This document shows positions 39,190 through 49,077 of a stretch of DNA of 64,000 nt, piece by piece. The translations under genes and the position numbers were made by a program. Every line of letters begins with the position of its first letter. Positions within the stretch are counted from its first letter, which is position 1. This DNA is from Pseudomonas sp. BSw22131 (GTDB lineage Bacteria > Pseudomonadota > Gammaproteobacteria > Pseudomonadales > Pseudomonadaceae). The DNA lies in assembly GCF_026810445.1 (NCBI RefSeq), contig NZ_CP113949.1, forward strand, positions 1,240,001 through 1,304,000. Direction: 5' to 3'. The notes under the pieces are model-generated. The model was not told the DNA's origin and searched no databases. It saw only the letters and a program-made list of their open reading frames with translations.

Positions 39190-39581
39190 TTTCTTATTTC
39201 CTTGAAACTTGAATTAATGACAGCCTCCTTCACGCGAAGAAGCACTGGGCTGGTTGCAGGAAGTAAGAATCGTAGAGCGGGTTGTAGCATTGCTTCGCGC
39301 TACTGCCCAAGTCACGGCCCAAGCGACCTATGCAAACACAGTCGAGAAACTCTACGCTAACTGTTGCAGAAAAAACAAGCCCCGCTCACCCCCGGTTTCA
39401 GGCGGTTTGGTGCCCTTTTTGAAAACTTTTACCGGTACTGAATGATCGATAGTTTTTACAATTTCGATGCTCGGGAACGTGCGGTTTTTTGACACTTTGA
39501 TTGCTGTTTGATATTGCACTGCGATGCAGCAGCCAGACAGCGTGTGCACTGTTTTGGCTGCATGTTTTTTTGACGCGTGTA
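39190..39581 (-). other. Gene-free region, probable long csp leader
   Basis: 392 bp between gcvT (whose stop is at 39582) and csp. It is AT-richer than flanking genes and contains several T/A runs near 39410-39500. It would hold the gcvT 3' end, the csp promoter and a long leader. I recognised no defined cold-box element or terminator for gcvT. Confidence 0.45.
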
Positions 39582-40718
39582 TCAACCGCGGAAGTAACGT
39601 TGAGCCACGAAAGGCATTTTGCTAACACGCATCGGAACTTGTTTGCCGCGCACAATTGCCCAAACGGATGTATCGAGTGCTGCGAACCGGGCGTCAAGAC
39701 TGCCCATTGCCAGCGGTGCGCCGAGTGTTGGACCAAAGCCGCCGCTGCAAACCACGCCAATCACGGTGCCATCTGCGTCAACGATCTCCGCCCCTTCACG
39801 GACAGGCGTGCGCTCCTGTGGCAGCAGGCCGACACGTTTGCGCGCCACGCCGGACGTCTGTTGAGCGAATATCTGCTCGGCACCGGGGAAACCGCCTGCA
39901 CGAGCGCCATCAGCGCGCCGCACCTTGGATATCGCCCACAACAGACTGGCCTCGATTGGCGATGTGTCGGTGTTCATGTCATGGCCATACAGGCACAAGC
40001 CTGCTTCGAGGCGCAGTGAGTCACGGGCTCCAAGGCCAATCGGTGCGACTTCAGGCTCGGCCAGCAGACGCCGCGCAAGCGATTCGGCATGGTCGCTCGG
40101 CACCGATATTTCGTAACCGTCCTCGCCGGTATAACCGGAGCGGCTGACGTAGCAGTCGATACCGTCGATGCTGACGCGAGCGAACTGCATGAACGTCATC
40201 TTCGCCACGTCCGGCGCCAGGCGGGCAAGAACGGTGACAGCTTGCGGCCCTTGCAAGGCGAGCAGGGCACGCTCTTCAAACAGTGGCTTGATCTCGCACT
40301 GGCTGCCGATGTGCTGCTGAAGGTGCGCCAGATCCTGATGTTTGCACGCCGCGTTGACCACCAGCATCAGTTGATCGTCGCCCAGATTGGCGACCATCAA
40401 GTCGTCCAGGATGCCGCCGTTTGCGTTGGTGAACATTGCATAGCGCTGCATGCCCGCCGGCAGGTCGATGATGTCCACCGGCACCAAGGTTTCCAGCGCT
40501 TTGGCGGCATTGGCGCCAGTCAGCAGGATCTGGCCCATGTGCGACACGTCGAACAACCCTGCGTGCTCGCGGGTGTGTAGATGTTCCTTCATCACGCCAG
40601 CGGCGTATTGCACCGGCATGTCGTAGCCGGCGAAAGGCACCATCTTGGCGCCGAGCTCCCGATGCAAGGCGTGGAGCGGGGTTTGCAGCAGTTCAGCAGA
40701 GATGGCTTCGGTAGACAT
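39582..40718 (-). CDS. gcvT: Glycine cleavage system aminomethyltransferase (T protein)
   Basis: 378 residues from [14 protein letters not shown]. Conserved blocks are [14 protein letters not shown], the folate-binding [10 protein letters not shown] and the C-terminal barrel ([27 protein letters not shown]). It transfers the aminomethyl carbon from lipoyl-H protein to tetrahydrofolate, releasing ammonia. It is the last gene of gcvH-gcvP-sdaA-gcvT. The frame is open upstream through the sdaA spacer, but the MSTEA start has the family-typical N-terminus. Confidence 0.93.
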   Translation of the reverse strand: MSTEAISAELLQTPLHALHRELGAKMVPFAGYDMPVQYAAGVMKEHLHTREHAGLFDVSHMGQILLTGANAAKALETLVPVDIIDLPAGMQRYAMFTNANGGILDDLMVANLGDDQLMLVVNAACKHQDLAHLQQHIGSQCEIKPLFEERALLALQGPQAVTVLARLAPDVAKMTFMQFARVSIDGIDCYVSRSGYTGEDGYEISVPSDHAESLARRLLAEPEVAPIGLGARDSLRLEAGLCLYGHDMNTDTSPIEASLLWAISKVRRADGARAGGFPGAEQIFAQQTSGVARKRVGLLPQERTPVREGAEIVDADGTVIGVVCSGGFGPTLGAPLAMGSLDARFAALDTSVWAIVRGKQVPMRVSKMPFVAQRYFRG

Positions 40719-40780
40719 AAGAGGGCTCTTTAAATGGGAGTCAGGCGCTGACCGAAGTCGGCGCGCGAAAAAATGTCGTG

Positions 40781-42157
40781 TCAGCATTCGATGATGTTCA
40801 CGGCCAGCCCGCCACGGGCGGTTTCCTTGTACTTGCTTTTCATGTCGGCGCCGGTCTGGCGCATCGTGCGGATCACCTTGTCCAGCGAGACAAAGTGCTG
40901 GCCATCGCCACGCAGCGCCATACGCACCGCATTGATCGCCTTCACCGAACCCATGGCGTTGCGCTCGATACACGGCACTTGAACCAGCCCGCCGATGGGG
41001 TCGCAGGTCAGCCCGAGGTTATGCTCCATCCCGATTTCGGCGGCGTTTTCGACCTGGTTCACGTTTCCGCCCAAGACTTCACACAGCGCACCGGCCGCCA
41101 TTGAGCACGCTACGCCGACCTCGCCCTGACAGCCAACTTCAGCGCCGGATATGGAAGCGTTTTCCTTGTACAAAATGCCAATGGCAGCGGCGGTCAGCAG
41201 AAATCGCACGACACCGTCTTCATTGGCGCCGCTGATAAAACGCATGTAGTAATGCAGCACGGCCGGGATGATCCCTGCCGCGCCGTTGGTGGGTGCGGTG
41301 ACCACCCGGCCGCCGTTGGCGTTTTCTTCGTTGACCGCCAGCGCGTAGAGGTTGACCCAGTCCAGCACTGACAGCGCGTCGCGCAATGCGGCTTCGGGGT
41401 TGTTGCACAATTGTCGGTGCAGCGCCGCCGCGCGACGTTTGACCTTCAGCCCGCCTGGCAAAATGCCTTCGTTGCGGCACCCGGCCTCGACGCAATCCTG
41501 CATGACCTGCCAGATGTGCAGCAACCCCTGGCGGGTCTCGGCCTCCGGGCGCCACGCCGACTCGTTGGCCAGCATCACTTGACTGATCGACAGCCCGCTG
41601 GCGGTGCAATGCGCCATCAGCGCTTTGGCGGTCTTGAATGGATACAGCAGCGGCGTATTGTCCTCGACGATGCGGTCCGCACCTGCGGCGTCTTCATCGA
41701 CCACAAATCCGCCGCCGACCGAGTAATACTCGCGGCAGCGCACCTGTAATCCAGAGGCGTCGAAGGCACGGAAAATCATGCCATTGGGGTGGTAGGCCAA
41801 GGGTTTGCGGATCATCGCCAAGTGTTGCTTCTCGATGAACTCGATGCTGTGTTCGCCGAGCAGATTCAAGCGCTCACTGCTGCGAATCTGTTGTAAGCGG
41901 GCGGCGACGGTTTCTGTGTCCACCGTATCCGGATGCTCACCTTCCAGACCGAGCAGCACGGCCTTGTCGCTACCATGACCTTTGCCGGTCGCGCCAAGAG
42001 AACCGTAGAGTTCGATTCTGACGCAGGTAACGGATCCGAGCAGCTCATCGCGGCGCAAGCCTTCGGCAAACCGCGCCGCTGCCCGCATAGGGCCAACGGT
42101 GTGGGAGCTTGAGGGGCCGATACCAATCTTGAACAGGTCGAACACGCTCAGGGACAT
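40781..42157 (-). CDS. sdaA: L-serine dehydratase (L-serine ammonia-lyase)
   Basis: 458 residues, single-chain iron-sulfur L-serine dehydratase. The N-terminal beta domain is [20 protein letters not shown]. The catalytic alpha domain shows Fe-S ligand-type cysteines ([36 protein letters not shown]). It converts serine to pyruvate and ammonia. In the operon it consumes serine made from glycine-derived one-carbon units, a fit with glycine catabolism. A 123-bp repeat-rich spacer separates it from gcvP. Confidence 0.93.
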   Translation of the reverse strand: MSLSVFDLFKIGIGPSSSHTVGPMRAAARFAEGLRRDELLGSVTCVRIELYGSLGATGKGHGSDKAVLLGLEGEHPDTVDTETVAARLQQIRSSERLNLLGEHSIEFIEKQHLAMIRKPLAYHPNGMIFRAFDASGLQVRCREYYSVGGGFVVDEDAAGADRIVEDNTPLLYPFKTAKALMAHCTASGLSISQVMLANESAWRPEAETRQGLLHIWQVMQDCVEAGCRNEGILPGGLKVKRRAAALHRQLCNNPEAALRDALSVLDWVNLYALAVNEENANGGRVVTAPTNGAAGIIPAVLHYYMRFISGANEDGVVRFLLTAAAIGILYKENASISGAEVGCQGEVGVACSMAAGALCEVLGGNVNQVENAAEIGMEHNLGLTCDPIGGLVQVPCIERNAMGSVKAINAVRMALRGDGQHFVSLDKVIRTMRQTGADMKSKYKETARGGLAVNIIEC

Positions 42158-42177
42158 GGTTGGGCTCCGGTTATTGT

Positions 42178-42300
42178 TATGGGTGCAACAGCCAGCTACT
42201 AGCTACAAGCCTCAAGCCTCAAGCTGCAAGAAAGAGCTGCAAGAAAGAGCCGATTGGCTTTAACTCGCAGCTTTCAGCTTTCAGCTTTCAGCTTTCAGCT
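42178..42300. repeat. Low-complexity AAGCTTCAAGC-type repeat with AGCTTTC heptamers
   Basis: The sdaA-gcvP spacer contains a doubled GCCTCAA, a 13-bp direct duplication GCTGCAAGAAAGA (42223-42235 and 42236-42248), and four tandem AGCTTTC heptamers (42269-42296) that run into the gcvP stop. The same style of tract (AGCTTCAAGCTGCAAG) recurs between gtsA and gtsB. It may form a long imperfect hairpin in the mRNA. Confidence 0.75.
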
Positions 42301-45156
42301 TCAGGCATAGCTCTCGATCGACGGGCAGGCACACACCAGATTACGGTCGCCAAACACGTTGTCGACGCGGCCAACCGGTGGCCAGTATTTGCCGTCGATC
42401 AACGATGCCACCGGGTACACCGCCTGCTCGCGGCTATACGGATGGCTCCATTCGCCGACCAGTTCTGCTGCGGTGTGTGGCGCGTTTTTCAGCGGGTTGT
42501 CTTCTTTGTCCAGCGCGCCGCTTTCCACTGCACGAATCTCTTCGCGAATCTTGATCATCGCGTCACAGAAGCGATCCAGTTCTTCTTTGGATTCACTTTC
42601 GGTCGGCTCGATCATCAACGTGCCAGCCACCGGGAACGACATGGTCGGGGCGTGGAAGCCGAAGTCGATCAGGCGCTTGGCCACGTCATCGACGCTGATG
42701 CCGCTACTGTCTTTGATCGGGCGCAGATCCAGAATGCACTCGTGCGCAACTAGCCCGTTGGTGCCCGAATACAGCACGGGGTAGTGCTCTTCGAGGCGAC
42801 GGGAAATGTAATTGGCATTGAGAATCGCCAGTTGCGAGGCGCGTTTGAGGCCTTGTCCGCCCATCATGCGGATGTACATCCAGGTGATCGGCAGGATGCT
42901 GGCGCTGCCGAACGGCGCTGCGCAGACCGCGCCTTCCTTGCGTTGCATCTTGCCGTGACCTGGCAGGAATGGCGCCAGATGCGATTTCACACCAATCGGG
43001 CCAACGCCCGGGCCGCCACCGCCGTGAGGGATGCAGAAAGTTTTGTGCAGGTTCAGGTGTGACACGTCGCCGCCGAACTTGCCCGGTGCGCAGAGGCCAA
43101 CCATGGCGTTCATGTTGGCGCCGTCGATGTACACCTGACCGCCGTTGTCATGAACGATGGCGCAAATTTCGCGAATGCCTTCTTCGAACACGCCGTGGGT
43201 GGACGGGTAGGTGATCATCAGTGCCGCGAGGTGGTCGCGGTGCTCAGTGGCTTTGGCGCGCAGGTCTTCGATGTCGACGTTGCCACGTGAATCGCACGCG
43301 GTCACCACCACACGCATGCCTGCCATGTTGGCGGTTGCCGGGTTGGTGCCATGGGCCGAAGACGGGATCAGGCAGATATCGCGACGCTCATCGCCACGGC
43401 TCTGGTGGTACGCACGGATCGCCAACAGGCCCGCGTACTCGCCCTGCGAACCGGCGTTGGGTTGCAGGGAGATCGCGTCGTAGCCGGTCGCGGCGCAGAG
43501 CATCTCTTCCAGTTCGTCGGTCAACTGCTGGTAACCGGCGCTCTGATCGGCAGGCGCGAACGGGTGCAGATTGCCGAACTCGGCCCATGTCACAGGGATC
43601 ATTTCGCTGGCAGCGTTGAGCTTCATGGTGCAAGAGCCCAGCGGGATCATGGTGCGATCCAGCGCCAGGTCCTTGTCCGCCAGCTTGCGCAGGTAGCGCA
43701 TCAGCTCGGTTTCGGAGTGGTAGCGGTTGAAGACCGGGTGGCTGAGAATCGGCGATTGGCGCAGCAGTGCGCCCGGCAGTTTCGATTCGACGGCGCTGGC
43801 CAATGCCGCGAAATCAGGCAGCGGCTCGCCATCAGCGAACAGGGCCCACAGCACCTCGACGTCTGCTTGCTGAGTGGTTTCGTCCAGTGAGACGCCCAGA
43901 CGCTCGGCATCGACTTCGCGCAGATTGATCTGCTGAGCGCGGGCTTTGTCATGCAGCGCAGCCGTCTTCGCGCCGGTGGCCAGGGTCACGCTGTCGAAGA
44001 AGAACGCTTGCTCGACGTTCAGACCCAGTTGGCTCAGGCCTTTGGCGAAGATCGCGGTCAGGTGGTGCACACGGTTAGCGATACGCGTCAGGCCGCGTGG
44101 GCCGTGGTAAACGGCATACATGCTGGCGATGTTGGCCAACAGCACTTGCGCGGTGCAGATGTTGCTCGTGGCCTTCTCGCGACGGATATGTTGTTCGCGG
44201 GTTTGCATGGCCAAGCGCAACGCAGTCTTGCCGAAGCGGTCAATCGACACGCCGACCAGACGGCCTGGCATGTCGCGCTTGTAGGCATCGCGGGTCGAGA
44301 AGTACGCGGCGTGCGGGCCACCAAAACCCAGTGGCACGCCGAACCGTTGGGCGCTGCCGATGGCCACGTCCGCGCCGAACTCGCCCGGCGGCGTCAGCAG
44401 CGTGAGGGCGAGCAGATCTGCGGCAACGGCCACCAATGCGTTGGCGGCGTGGAAGCGCTCAACCAATTCACGGTAATCGAACAGGTCGCCATGGCTCGCC
44501 GGGTATTGCAGCAGTGCGCCGAAGAACGCGTTGACGTCGGTCAGTTCGCTTTCGTCAGCTACCACGATCTCAATGCCCAACGGCTCCGCACGGGTGCGCA
44601 GTACGTCGAGAGTTTGTGGGTGGCAATGGCTGGAGGCGAAAAATTGCTGACTGCTTTTGTTCTTGCTCAGGCGTTTGCAAAAGGTCATTGCTTCGGCGGC
44701 AGCGGTGGCTTCATCGAGCAGCGAAGCGTTGGCGATCGGCAGGCCGGTGAGGTCGCTGATCAGAGTCTGGAAATTGAGCAGAGACTCCAGACGGCCCTGG
44801 GAAATCTCGGGTTGGTAAGGGGTGTACGCGGTGTACCAGGCCGGGTTTTCGAGCAGGTTGCGCAGGATCGGCGCCGGCGTGTGCGTGCCGTAATAGCCCT
44901 GACCGATGAAGGTCTTGAACAGTTGGTTTTTACCGGCGATGGCTTTGATTGCTGCCAGTGCGTCGGCCTCGCTCTGGCCATCGGACAGGCCCAGAACGCT
45001 GGTGCCTTTGATGGATTCGGGGATAACGCTTGCGCTCAGCTCTTCCAGGGTGGTCAAACCCAAGGTGGCGAGCATGATTTTTTCATCGTCAGCGCGGGGG
45101 CCGATGTGACGGGCGATGAATTCGTTGGCAGTGCTCAATTCGATACGGTCAGTCAT
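42301..45156 (-). CDS. gcvP: Glycine decarboxylase (P protein)
   Basis: 951 residues, the fused single-chain P protein. The PLP lysine is K705 in [16 protein letters not shown]. The N-terminal half has the matching non-catalytic fold ([20 protein letters not shown]). It decarboxylates glycine and hands the aminomethyl group to GcvH. It starts 10 bp after gcvH, so the two are coupled. It is complete and uninterrupted. Confidence 0.96.
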   Translation of the reverse strand: MTDRIELSTANEFIARHIGPRADDEKIMLATLGLTTLEELSASVIPESIKGTSVLGLSDGQSEADALAAIKAIAGKNQLFKTFIGQGYYGTHTPAPILRNLLENPAWYTAYTPYQPEISQGRLESLLNFQTLISDLTGLPIANASLLDEATAAAEAMTFCKRLSKNKSSQQFFASSHCHPQTLDVLRTRAEPLGIEIVVADESELTDVNAFFGALLQYPASHGDLFDYRELVERFHAANALVAVAADLLALTLLTPPGEFGADVAIGSAQRFGVPLGFGGPHAAYFSTRDAYKRDMPGRLVGVSIDRFGKTALRLAMQTREQHIRREKATSNICTAQVLLANIASMYAVYHGPRGLTRIANRVHHLTAIFAKGLSQLGLNVEQAFFFDSVTLATGAKTAALHDKARAQQINLREVDAERLGVSLDETTQQADVEVLWALFADGEPLPDFAALASAVESKLPGALLRQSPILSHPVFNRYHSETELMRYLRKLADKDLALDRTMIPLGSCTMKLNAASEMIPVTWAEFGNLHPFAPADQSAGYQQLTDELEEMLCAATGYDAISLQPNAGSQGEYAGLLAIRAYHQSRGDERRDICLIPSSAHGTNPATANMAGMRVVVTACDSRGNVDIEDLRAKATEHRDHLAALMITYPSTHGVFEEGIREICAIVHDNGGQVYIDGANMNAMVGLCAPGKFGGDVSHLNLHKTFCIPHGGGGPGVGPIGVKSHLAPFLPGHGKMQRKEGAVCAAPFGSASILPITWMYIRMMGGQGLKRASQLAILNANYISRRLEEHYPVLYSGTNGLVAHECILDLRPIKDSSGISVDDVAKRLIDFGFHAPTMSFPVAGTLMIEPTESESKEELDRFCDAMIKIREEIRAVESGALDKEDNPLKNAPHTAAELVGEWSHPYSREQAVYPVASLIDGKYWPPVGRVDNVFGDRNLVCACPSIESYA

Positions 45157-45166
45157 GTCGGACTCC

Positions 45167-45550
45167 TCAGGCTTCGGCGTTGGCTTTGATCAGACGGTCG
45201 TAAGCGTCTTGATCCAGCAGTTGGCCGACAGCGTTTGCATCGGTAGGAATGAAGCGGAAGAACCAGCCTTGGCCCAATGGGTCTTCGTTGACAAGCTCGG
45301 GGTTGCTGTCCAGCGCCGGGTTGGTCTCGATGACTTCGCCGTTGAGCGGCATGTATACGCCGCTGGCTGCTTTGACCGATTCAACCGTAGCGGCTTCTGC
45401 GCCTTTTTCGTAGGACTGTAGGTCAGGAAGTTGTACGAACACCACGTCACCCAGTGCGTTCTGCGCGAAAGCGGTGATGCCAACGGTCACACTGCCGTCG
45501 GTTTCGGCGCGAAGCCACTCGTGATCTTCAGTAAAACGCAGCTGACTCAT
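45167..45550 (-). CDS. gcvH: Glycine cleavage system H protein
   Basis: 127 residues from [12 protein letters not shown]. The lipoyl-accepting residue is Lys60 in [11 protein letters not shown]; the domain is a lipoyl barrel-sandwich with the usual [13 protein letters not shown] and GWFFRFIP. It shuttles the aminomethyl group between P, T and L proteins. It is the first gene of gcvH-gcvP-sdaA-gcvT, with a sigma-54 promoter about 65 bp upstream. The frame is open to 45613, overlapping that promoter's start site, so the shorter form is right. Confidence 0.95.
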   Translation of the reverse strand: MSQLRFTEDHEWLRAETDGSVTVGITAFAQNALGDVVFVQLPDLQSYEKGAEAATVESVKAASGVYMPLNGEVIETNPALDSNPELVNEDPLGQGWFFRFIPTDANAVGQLLDQDAYDRLIKANAEA

Positions 45551-45613
45551 GAATATTCCCCGGATGGACAACAGGCTCGGCAAAAGGCGCGAGCACGAAT
45601 GGGGCAAGTGCAT

Positions 45614-45629
45614 AGCAAGTTTGCGGCCA
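45614..45629 (-). promoter_or_regulatory. Sigma-54 promoter of gcvH-gcvP-sdaA-gcvT
   Basis: On the minus strand it reads TGGCCGCAAACTTGCT, with GG and GC 10 bp apart as sigma-54 requires. The start site would fall about 50 nt before gcvH. It lies between gcvH and the GcsR-type operators, the expected arrangement for an enhancer-dependent promoter. Confidence 0.78.
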
Positions 45630-45693
45630 GTTTGGCGCGGACCAGTCGGAGCAGGGGTTTGAGCGGTTCATCGAATGTAGACCGACGGCGGGC

Positions 45694-45711
45694 TGTAGCG
45701 AAATCGATACG
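45694..45711 (-). promoter_or_regulatory. GcsR-type operator 1
   Basis: TGTAGCG-N4-CGATACG is close to the GcsR consensus I recall (TGTAACG-N4-CGTTCCG), with three mismatches. It is the copy nearest the sigma-54 promoter, about 65 bp upstream of it. Confidence 0.6.
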
Positions 45712-45774
45712 GATTTGGGCGGGGGAAAAATGTTCGCGGGATCAACGCCTTGTGTGGCGGGCTCAACCCTCATT

Positions 45775-45792
45775 TGTAGCGATATCGTTCCA
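45775..45792 (-). promoter_or_regulatory. GcsR-type operator 2
   Basis: TGTAGCG-N4-CGTTCCA differs from the recalled consensus at two positions. It is adjacent to operator 3 with one base between them. Confidence 0.72.
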
Positions 45793-45793
45793 G

Positions 45794-45811
45794 TGGAATG
45801 GAAGCGTTACG
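45794..45811 (-). promoter_or_regulatory. GcsR-type operator 3 (opposite orientation)
   Basis: TGGAATG-N4-CGTTACG is the reverse-complement form of the same dyad. It lies 6 bp beyond the gcsR stop and forms a tandem pair with operator 2. Confidence 0.65.
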
Positions 45812-45817
45812 GGTGGC

Positions 45818-47326
45818 TCAGGGTTTTCCGGATATACCGTATTTGCGCAACCGGTGCGCGATGGCGGTATGTGAGGTCTGCAGACGTGCTGCCAATTGCC
45901 GGGTCGAGGGGTAATGGCTGTAGAGCTTTTCCAGTAGGGATTTTTCGAAATCTTCCACAGCGGCTTCCAGGCTGCCGATTTCCACGTCGCCCTGACGTGC
46001 TACGGACGTGCCGGCGATGTCAAGATCGCCGATGTCCACTAGCGTGTGCTCGCAGATGGCGGCCGCGCGAAAGATCACGTTCTGTAACTGCCGCACATTA
46101 CCCGGCCAACGGTTGCCGAGCAGGGCAGGGTATGTGCCGGGTGCGAGACGACACACCGGTCGCTGGATCTGCGCGCAGGCCTGCTCCATGAAGTACCGCG
46201 CCAGGAGCAAAATATCCTGACCGCGTTCACGCAGCGGCGGCACTTCCAGGTTCAGCACGTTGAGGCGATAGAACAGGTCCTCGCGAAACGTCCCTTCGCT
46301 GACCATTTTTTCCAGATTACGGTGCGTGGCGCTGAGGATGCGGACGTTGACCTGCACCTCTTTATCGCCGCCGACGCGACGAAAGCTGCCGTCGTTCAAA
46401 AAGCGCAGGAGTTTGGCTTGCAGGTAAGGGGACATCTCACCGATTTCATCCAGAAAGACAGTGCCGTGGTTGGCCATCTCCATCAGCCCCGGTTTGCCCC
46501 CACGCTGCGCGCCAGTGAACGCGCCGGGCGCGTAGCCAAATAGCTCGCTTTCGGCGAGATTCTCCGGAAGTGCCGCACAGTTCAAGGCTAGAAACGGCGC
46601 ACTGTAACGGGCACTGACCGCATGACAGGCGCGAGCCACAAGCTCCTTGCCAGTGCCGGTTTCACCCTGAATCAATAGCGGTGCATCCAGCGCTGCCACC
46701 CGTTGCGCGCGGGCCTTTAGCGTACGGATCGGGGCGGAGTCGCCGAGCAGCGCGTCGAACCCTTCAGCGTGATCGTGATGCAGAGCCGACAAACGCTCGC
46801 CAATGCGGCTGGGCAGGTACAAGGTCAGCAGCGCCCCAGCGTCAGTGATCGGCGTGGCGTCGAGCAGTAGCGCTTCGCCATTGAGCGTGACTTCGCGCAA
46901 GGGCAGCCGGAAGCCATTCTCCAGCAGTGCGGTTTGCAGGGCCGGGTCGGAAAACAATGCACCGACCGACTCGCCCGCAGGTTCGCGTCCGCACAGCGCG
47001 ATCAACGCCGGGTTTGCCAAGAGCACATGGCCCTCGCTGTCCAGCGCCAGTACCGGATCGGTCATGGCCGCAAGCAATGCATCCAGCTGCAAATGCCGAC
47101 GCTGGCCGGGCAGGATATCGACCACCGTAATCGCTTCGACACCGCGCACGCGAAACAGCCGGTCTTTGAGCTCTTCAAGCACCTCATGGCTTAGCGTCGG
47201 GGCGTCAATGTAGACGTTGGGTGGCACCATCTCCACGGCATCGAGGTTCAGATTGCGTCCGCCCAGAATCCCCAACACTTCCTGAGTGATACCGACTCGG
47301 TCGATGAAACTGACGTGGATGCGCAT
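45818..47326 (-). CDS. gcsR: TyrR-like sigma-54 enhancer-binding regulator of glycine cleavage (GcsR)
   Basis: 502 residues. The N-terminal ACT-like domain (MRIHVSFIDRVGITQEVLGIL, 1-75) probably senses glycine, and a PAS-like region follows (about 85-180). The AAA+ domain has Walker A GETGTGKE near 220, the sigma-54 contact loop GAFTGA near 267 and Walker B TVFLDEIGEM. A TyrR-type C-terminal helix-turn-helix follows (TRQLAARLQTSHTAIAHRLRKYGI). The P. aeruginosa counterpart activates glycine cleavage genes. Its position directly upstream of gcvH, plus the operators and sigma-54 promoter, fits that job. Confidence 0.9.
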   Translation of the reverse strand: MRIHVSFIDRVGITQEVLGILGGRNLNLDAVEMVPPNVYIDAPTLSHEVLEELKDRLFRVRGVEAITVVDILPGQRRHLQLDALLAAMTDPVLALDSEGHVLLANPALIALCGREPAGESVGALFSDPALQTALLENGFRLPLREVTLNGEALLLDATPITDAGALLTLYLPSRIGERLSALHHDHAEGFDALLGDSAPIRTLKARAQRVAALDAPLLIQGETGTGKELVARACHAVSARYSAPFLALNCAALPENLAESELFGYAPGAFTGAQRGGKPGLMEMANHGTVFLDEIGEMSPYLQAKLLRFLNDGSFRRVGGDKEVQVNVRILSATHRNLEKMVSEGTFREDLFYRLNVLNLEVPPLRERGQDILLLARYFMEQACAQIQRPVCRLAPGTYPALLGNRWPGNVRQLQNVIFRAAAICEHTLVDIGDLDIAGTSVARQGDVEIGSLEAAVEDFEKSLLEKLYSHYPSTRQLAARLQTSHTAIAHRLRKYGISGKP

Positions 47327-47419
47327 GGATGGAGAGGTCAGGCTGTTAAGAAGGGGGCGATTATGCCAGCAAACCGCCCCTCCAAGCGCTGAACTCTCTT
47401 TCCAGCCGGCGCTCGGTGG

Positions 47420-47773
47420 TTACTCCAGATGCTCCGGCTTCACCGGATCGCCTGACTGCATGTTCAGTTTGTTGCGGATATCTTCGAACATCGCGTCGTA
47501 CTGCCCCTGCATGGCGTGCAGGTCGATGTTTCTGGGCAAGCCGTGCTTTTCGGTGATGCGCGAGGCTTCGCTGGCGAAGTTGTAGGCCTTGTCTTTGGGG
47601 AGTTCGAACTCGTCGCTGAAAGGCTTGCCGTTTATTTCCCCTTCGAGGGAAAAATGCATGCCCTCACCAGACTCGGCTGTCTGACTGACCTCGTAGCGGA
47701 TATGGATGTCGTAGCCCAGCTCTTCTGGTTGCACGGCAGGGTGCGTGATGTGCAGATGACCTGGCTCAAACAT
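47420..47773 (-). CDS. DUF5064 family protein
   Basis: 117 residues from MFEPGHLHITHPAV; the longer frame upstream is spurious and the shorter start has GGAG nearby. An acidic beta-rich protein (YDIHIRYEVSQTAE, MHFSLEGEINGKPFSDEF), it resembles the DUF5064 family restricted mostly to Pseudomonas, of unknown function. No signal peptide, so it is probably cytoplasmic. It is 94 bp upstream of gcsR on the same strand. Confidence 0.72.
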   Translation of the reverse strand: MFEPGHLHITHPAVQPEELGYDIHIRYEVSQTAESGEGMHFSLEGEINGKPFSDEFELPKDKAYNFASEASRITEKHGLPRNIDLHAMQGQYDAMFEDIRNKLNMQSGDPVKPEHLE

Positions 47774-47835
47774 GGAGGTTGCTCCCGTATCAGTGATGGA
47801 ACGTACAAGGACTGACCGTGCGCCGCCGGTGGGGT

Positions 47836-48261
47836 TCATCTGCGTCTGGGGCCCTGCACGCAATCGCGGGGCGAGGAAACAGGTTCGGGCCTCGACCATA
47901 TCCACAGATTGACCAGCACCATGCCCGTCACTGCAAAGTAGATCCACCAGTTATGGTTGAGTACAACCAACATCATGATCGCGCATAGCAGCATGGTGAC
48001 GGTGGCACTGACTTTGGCCCGGCGCGCAATCATCTTGCCGTTGCGCCAGTTGTAGAGCATCGGCCCGAACAGCCGATGATTTTCCAGCCACGCGCTCAGG
48101 CGCGGTGAGCTTCGGGTGGCGGCCCACGCGGCGAGCAAGATGAATTCAGTGGTTGGCAGCCCCGGAATAAAAATCGCGACTATGCCGATGGCCAGGCTGA
48201 CGTAAGCCAGGATGCCAAAGAGGATGCGGGACAGTTTGCTACCGGGTGGTTGGCTGGTCAT
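47836..48261 (-). CDS. YbaN-like DUF454 membrane protein
   Basis: 141 residues from MTSQPPGSKLSR. Hydrophobic helices at about 10-38 and 85-120 flank the conserved FIPGLPTTEFILLAAWAATRSSPR, then LFGPMLYNWRNGKMI, the DUF454 (YbaN) signature. Small inner-membrane proteins of unknown function, sometimes near haem/iron genes. Here it follows hemO by 91 bp on the same strand and may be cotranscribed with it. Confidence 0.85.
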   Translation of the reverse strand: MTSQPPGSKLSRILFGILAYVSLAIGIVAIFIPGLPTTEFILLAAWAATRSSPRLSAWLENHRLFGPMLYNWRNGKMIARRAKVSATVTMLLCAIMMLVVLNHNWWIYFAVTGMVLVNLWIWSRPEPVSSPRDCVQGPRRR

Positions 48262-48352
48262 GGTCTCGGGATACGACAATTCAAAATATATTCCACGGCA
48301 GGTGTCCACGGAAGGCGCCCAGCTTAACAGCGCTGGGCGCAACTTTAAGCAT

Positions 48353-48961
48353 TCAGGCTGTGGCCTGTTCTGCCGATGCTGCGTAGGCGTGTTCAAGCAG
48401 TTCATTGAAACGCTGGAACGCATCGAGCGCGCCTTTATTGATTTGCTGCTCTTGCTCGGGGCTCAATGGTAGATCGTCGAGGATACGAATAAAGCGTTTC
48501 CAACCGTCAGCGCGGCCTCCTGCCGGTTCGCCCAAATGCCGGGCGCCAAAGCTGTCGCTCAGGTCCAGCGCCGCGGCGCGCTTGATCAGGAAGGCTGCGC
48601 CCAGTTTCGAGCCCTCTGACACGAACAGCCAGCCAAAGGCTTCTGCGACGGGCGGGTTTTGCACTGCGCCGTTCACCGGTTCCGGGATCGATGTTTGCAA
48701 ATCGATCAGATCTGCCTTGGCTTGCTCCGCACGGCAGCGGTCAGCAAGATCCGGCACGATCTGAATCAGCTGTGGATCGGTGTACAGCGCTTTGAGCTCT
48801 TGCTGAAACAGATACTGAGCGGTCAAAAACCGTGTGTAACTGGCCAGAGTTTCAAACGGCGCGTTGGCTTTGACGGCTTTATCCAGCCGTTCATGAGGGG
48901 CGTGAGTAATCTGGTTCAGGCGTTGCGAGCGAAGGGCAGGGCGTGAGGCTTCTTGAGTCAT
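48353..48961 (-). CDS. hemO: Haem oxygenase (HemO/PigA-like)
   Basis: 202 residues from MTQEASRPALRSQRL. Helical haem oxygenase fold with the probable proximal ligand His23 (in THAPHERLD), the distal-helix glycines in FVSEGSKLGAAFL and a conserved C-terminal helix. It degrades haem to biliverdin, iron and CO in the cytosol. It lies 116 bp downstream of the TonB-dependent receptor, completing an uptake-to-degradation module. The frame is open upstream to 49072 but is unsupported. Confidence 0.9.
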   Translation of the reverse strand: MTQEASRPALRSQRLNQITHAPHERLDKAVKANAPFETLASYTRFLTAQYLFQQELKALYTDPQLIQIVPDLADRCRAEQAKADLIDLQTSIPEPVNGAVQNPPVAEAFGWLFVSEGSKLGAAFLIKRAAALDLSDSFGARHLGEPAGGRADGWKRFIRILDDLPLSPEQEQQINKGALDAFQRFNELLEHAYAASAEQATA

Positions 48962-49077
48962 GGGGTCTTCCTTGGAGTGAGAGCCTGAAAAAATCGGGAA
49001 ACGTGCGATGGTTAGGCGAACGAGCGTTGCCAGATATCTAAAATGCGCCGCTGACTTCAGCGGCGCATCCATCGGTG

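Noticed and set aside
43951..45189. 412-codon open frame antisense to gcvP
   Set aside because: It is a shadow of the gcvP frame; no recognisable protein features.
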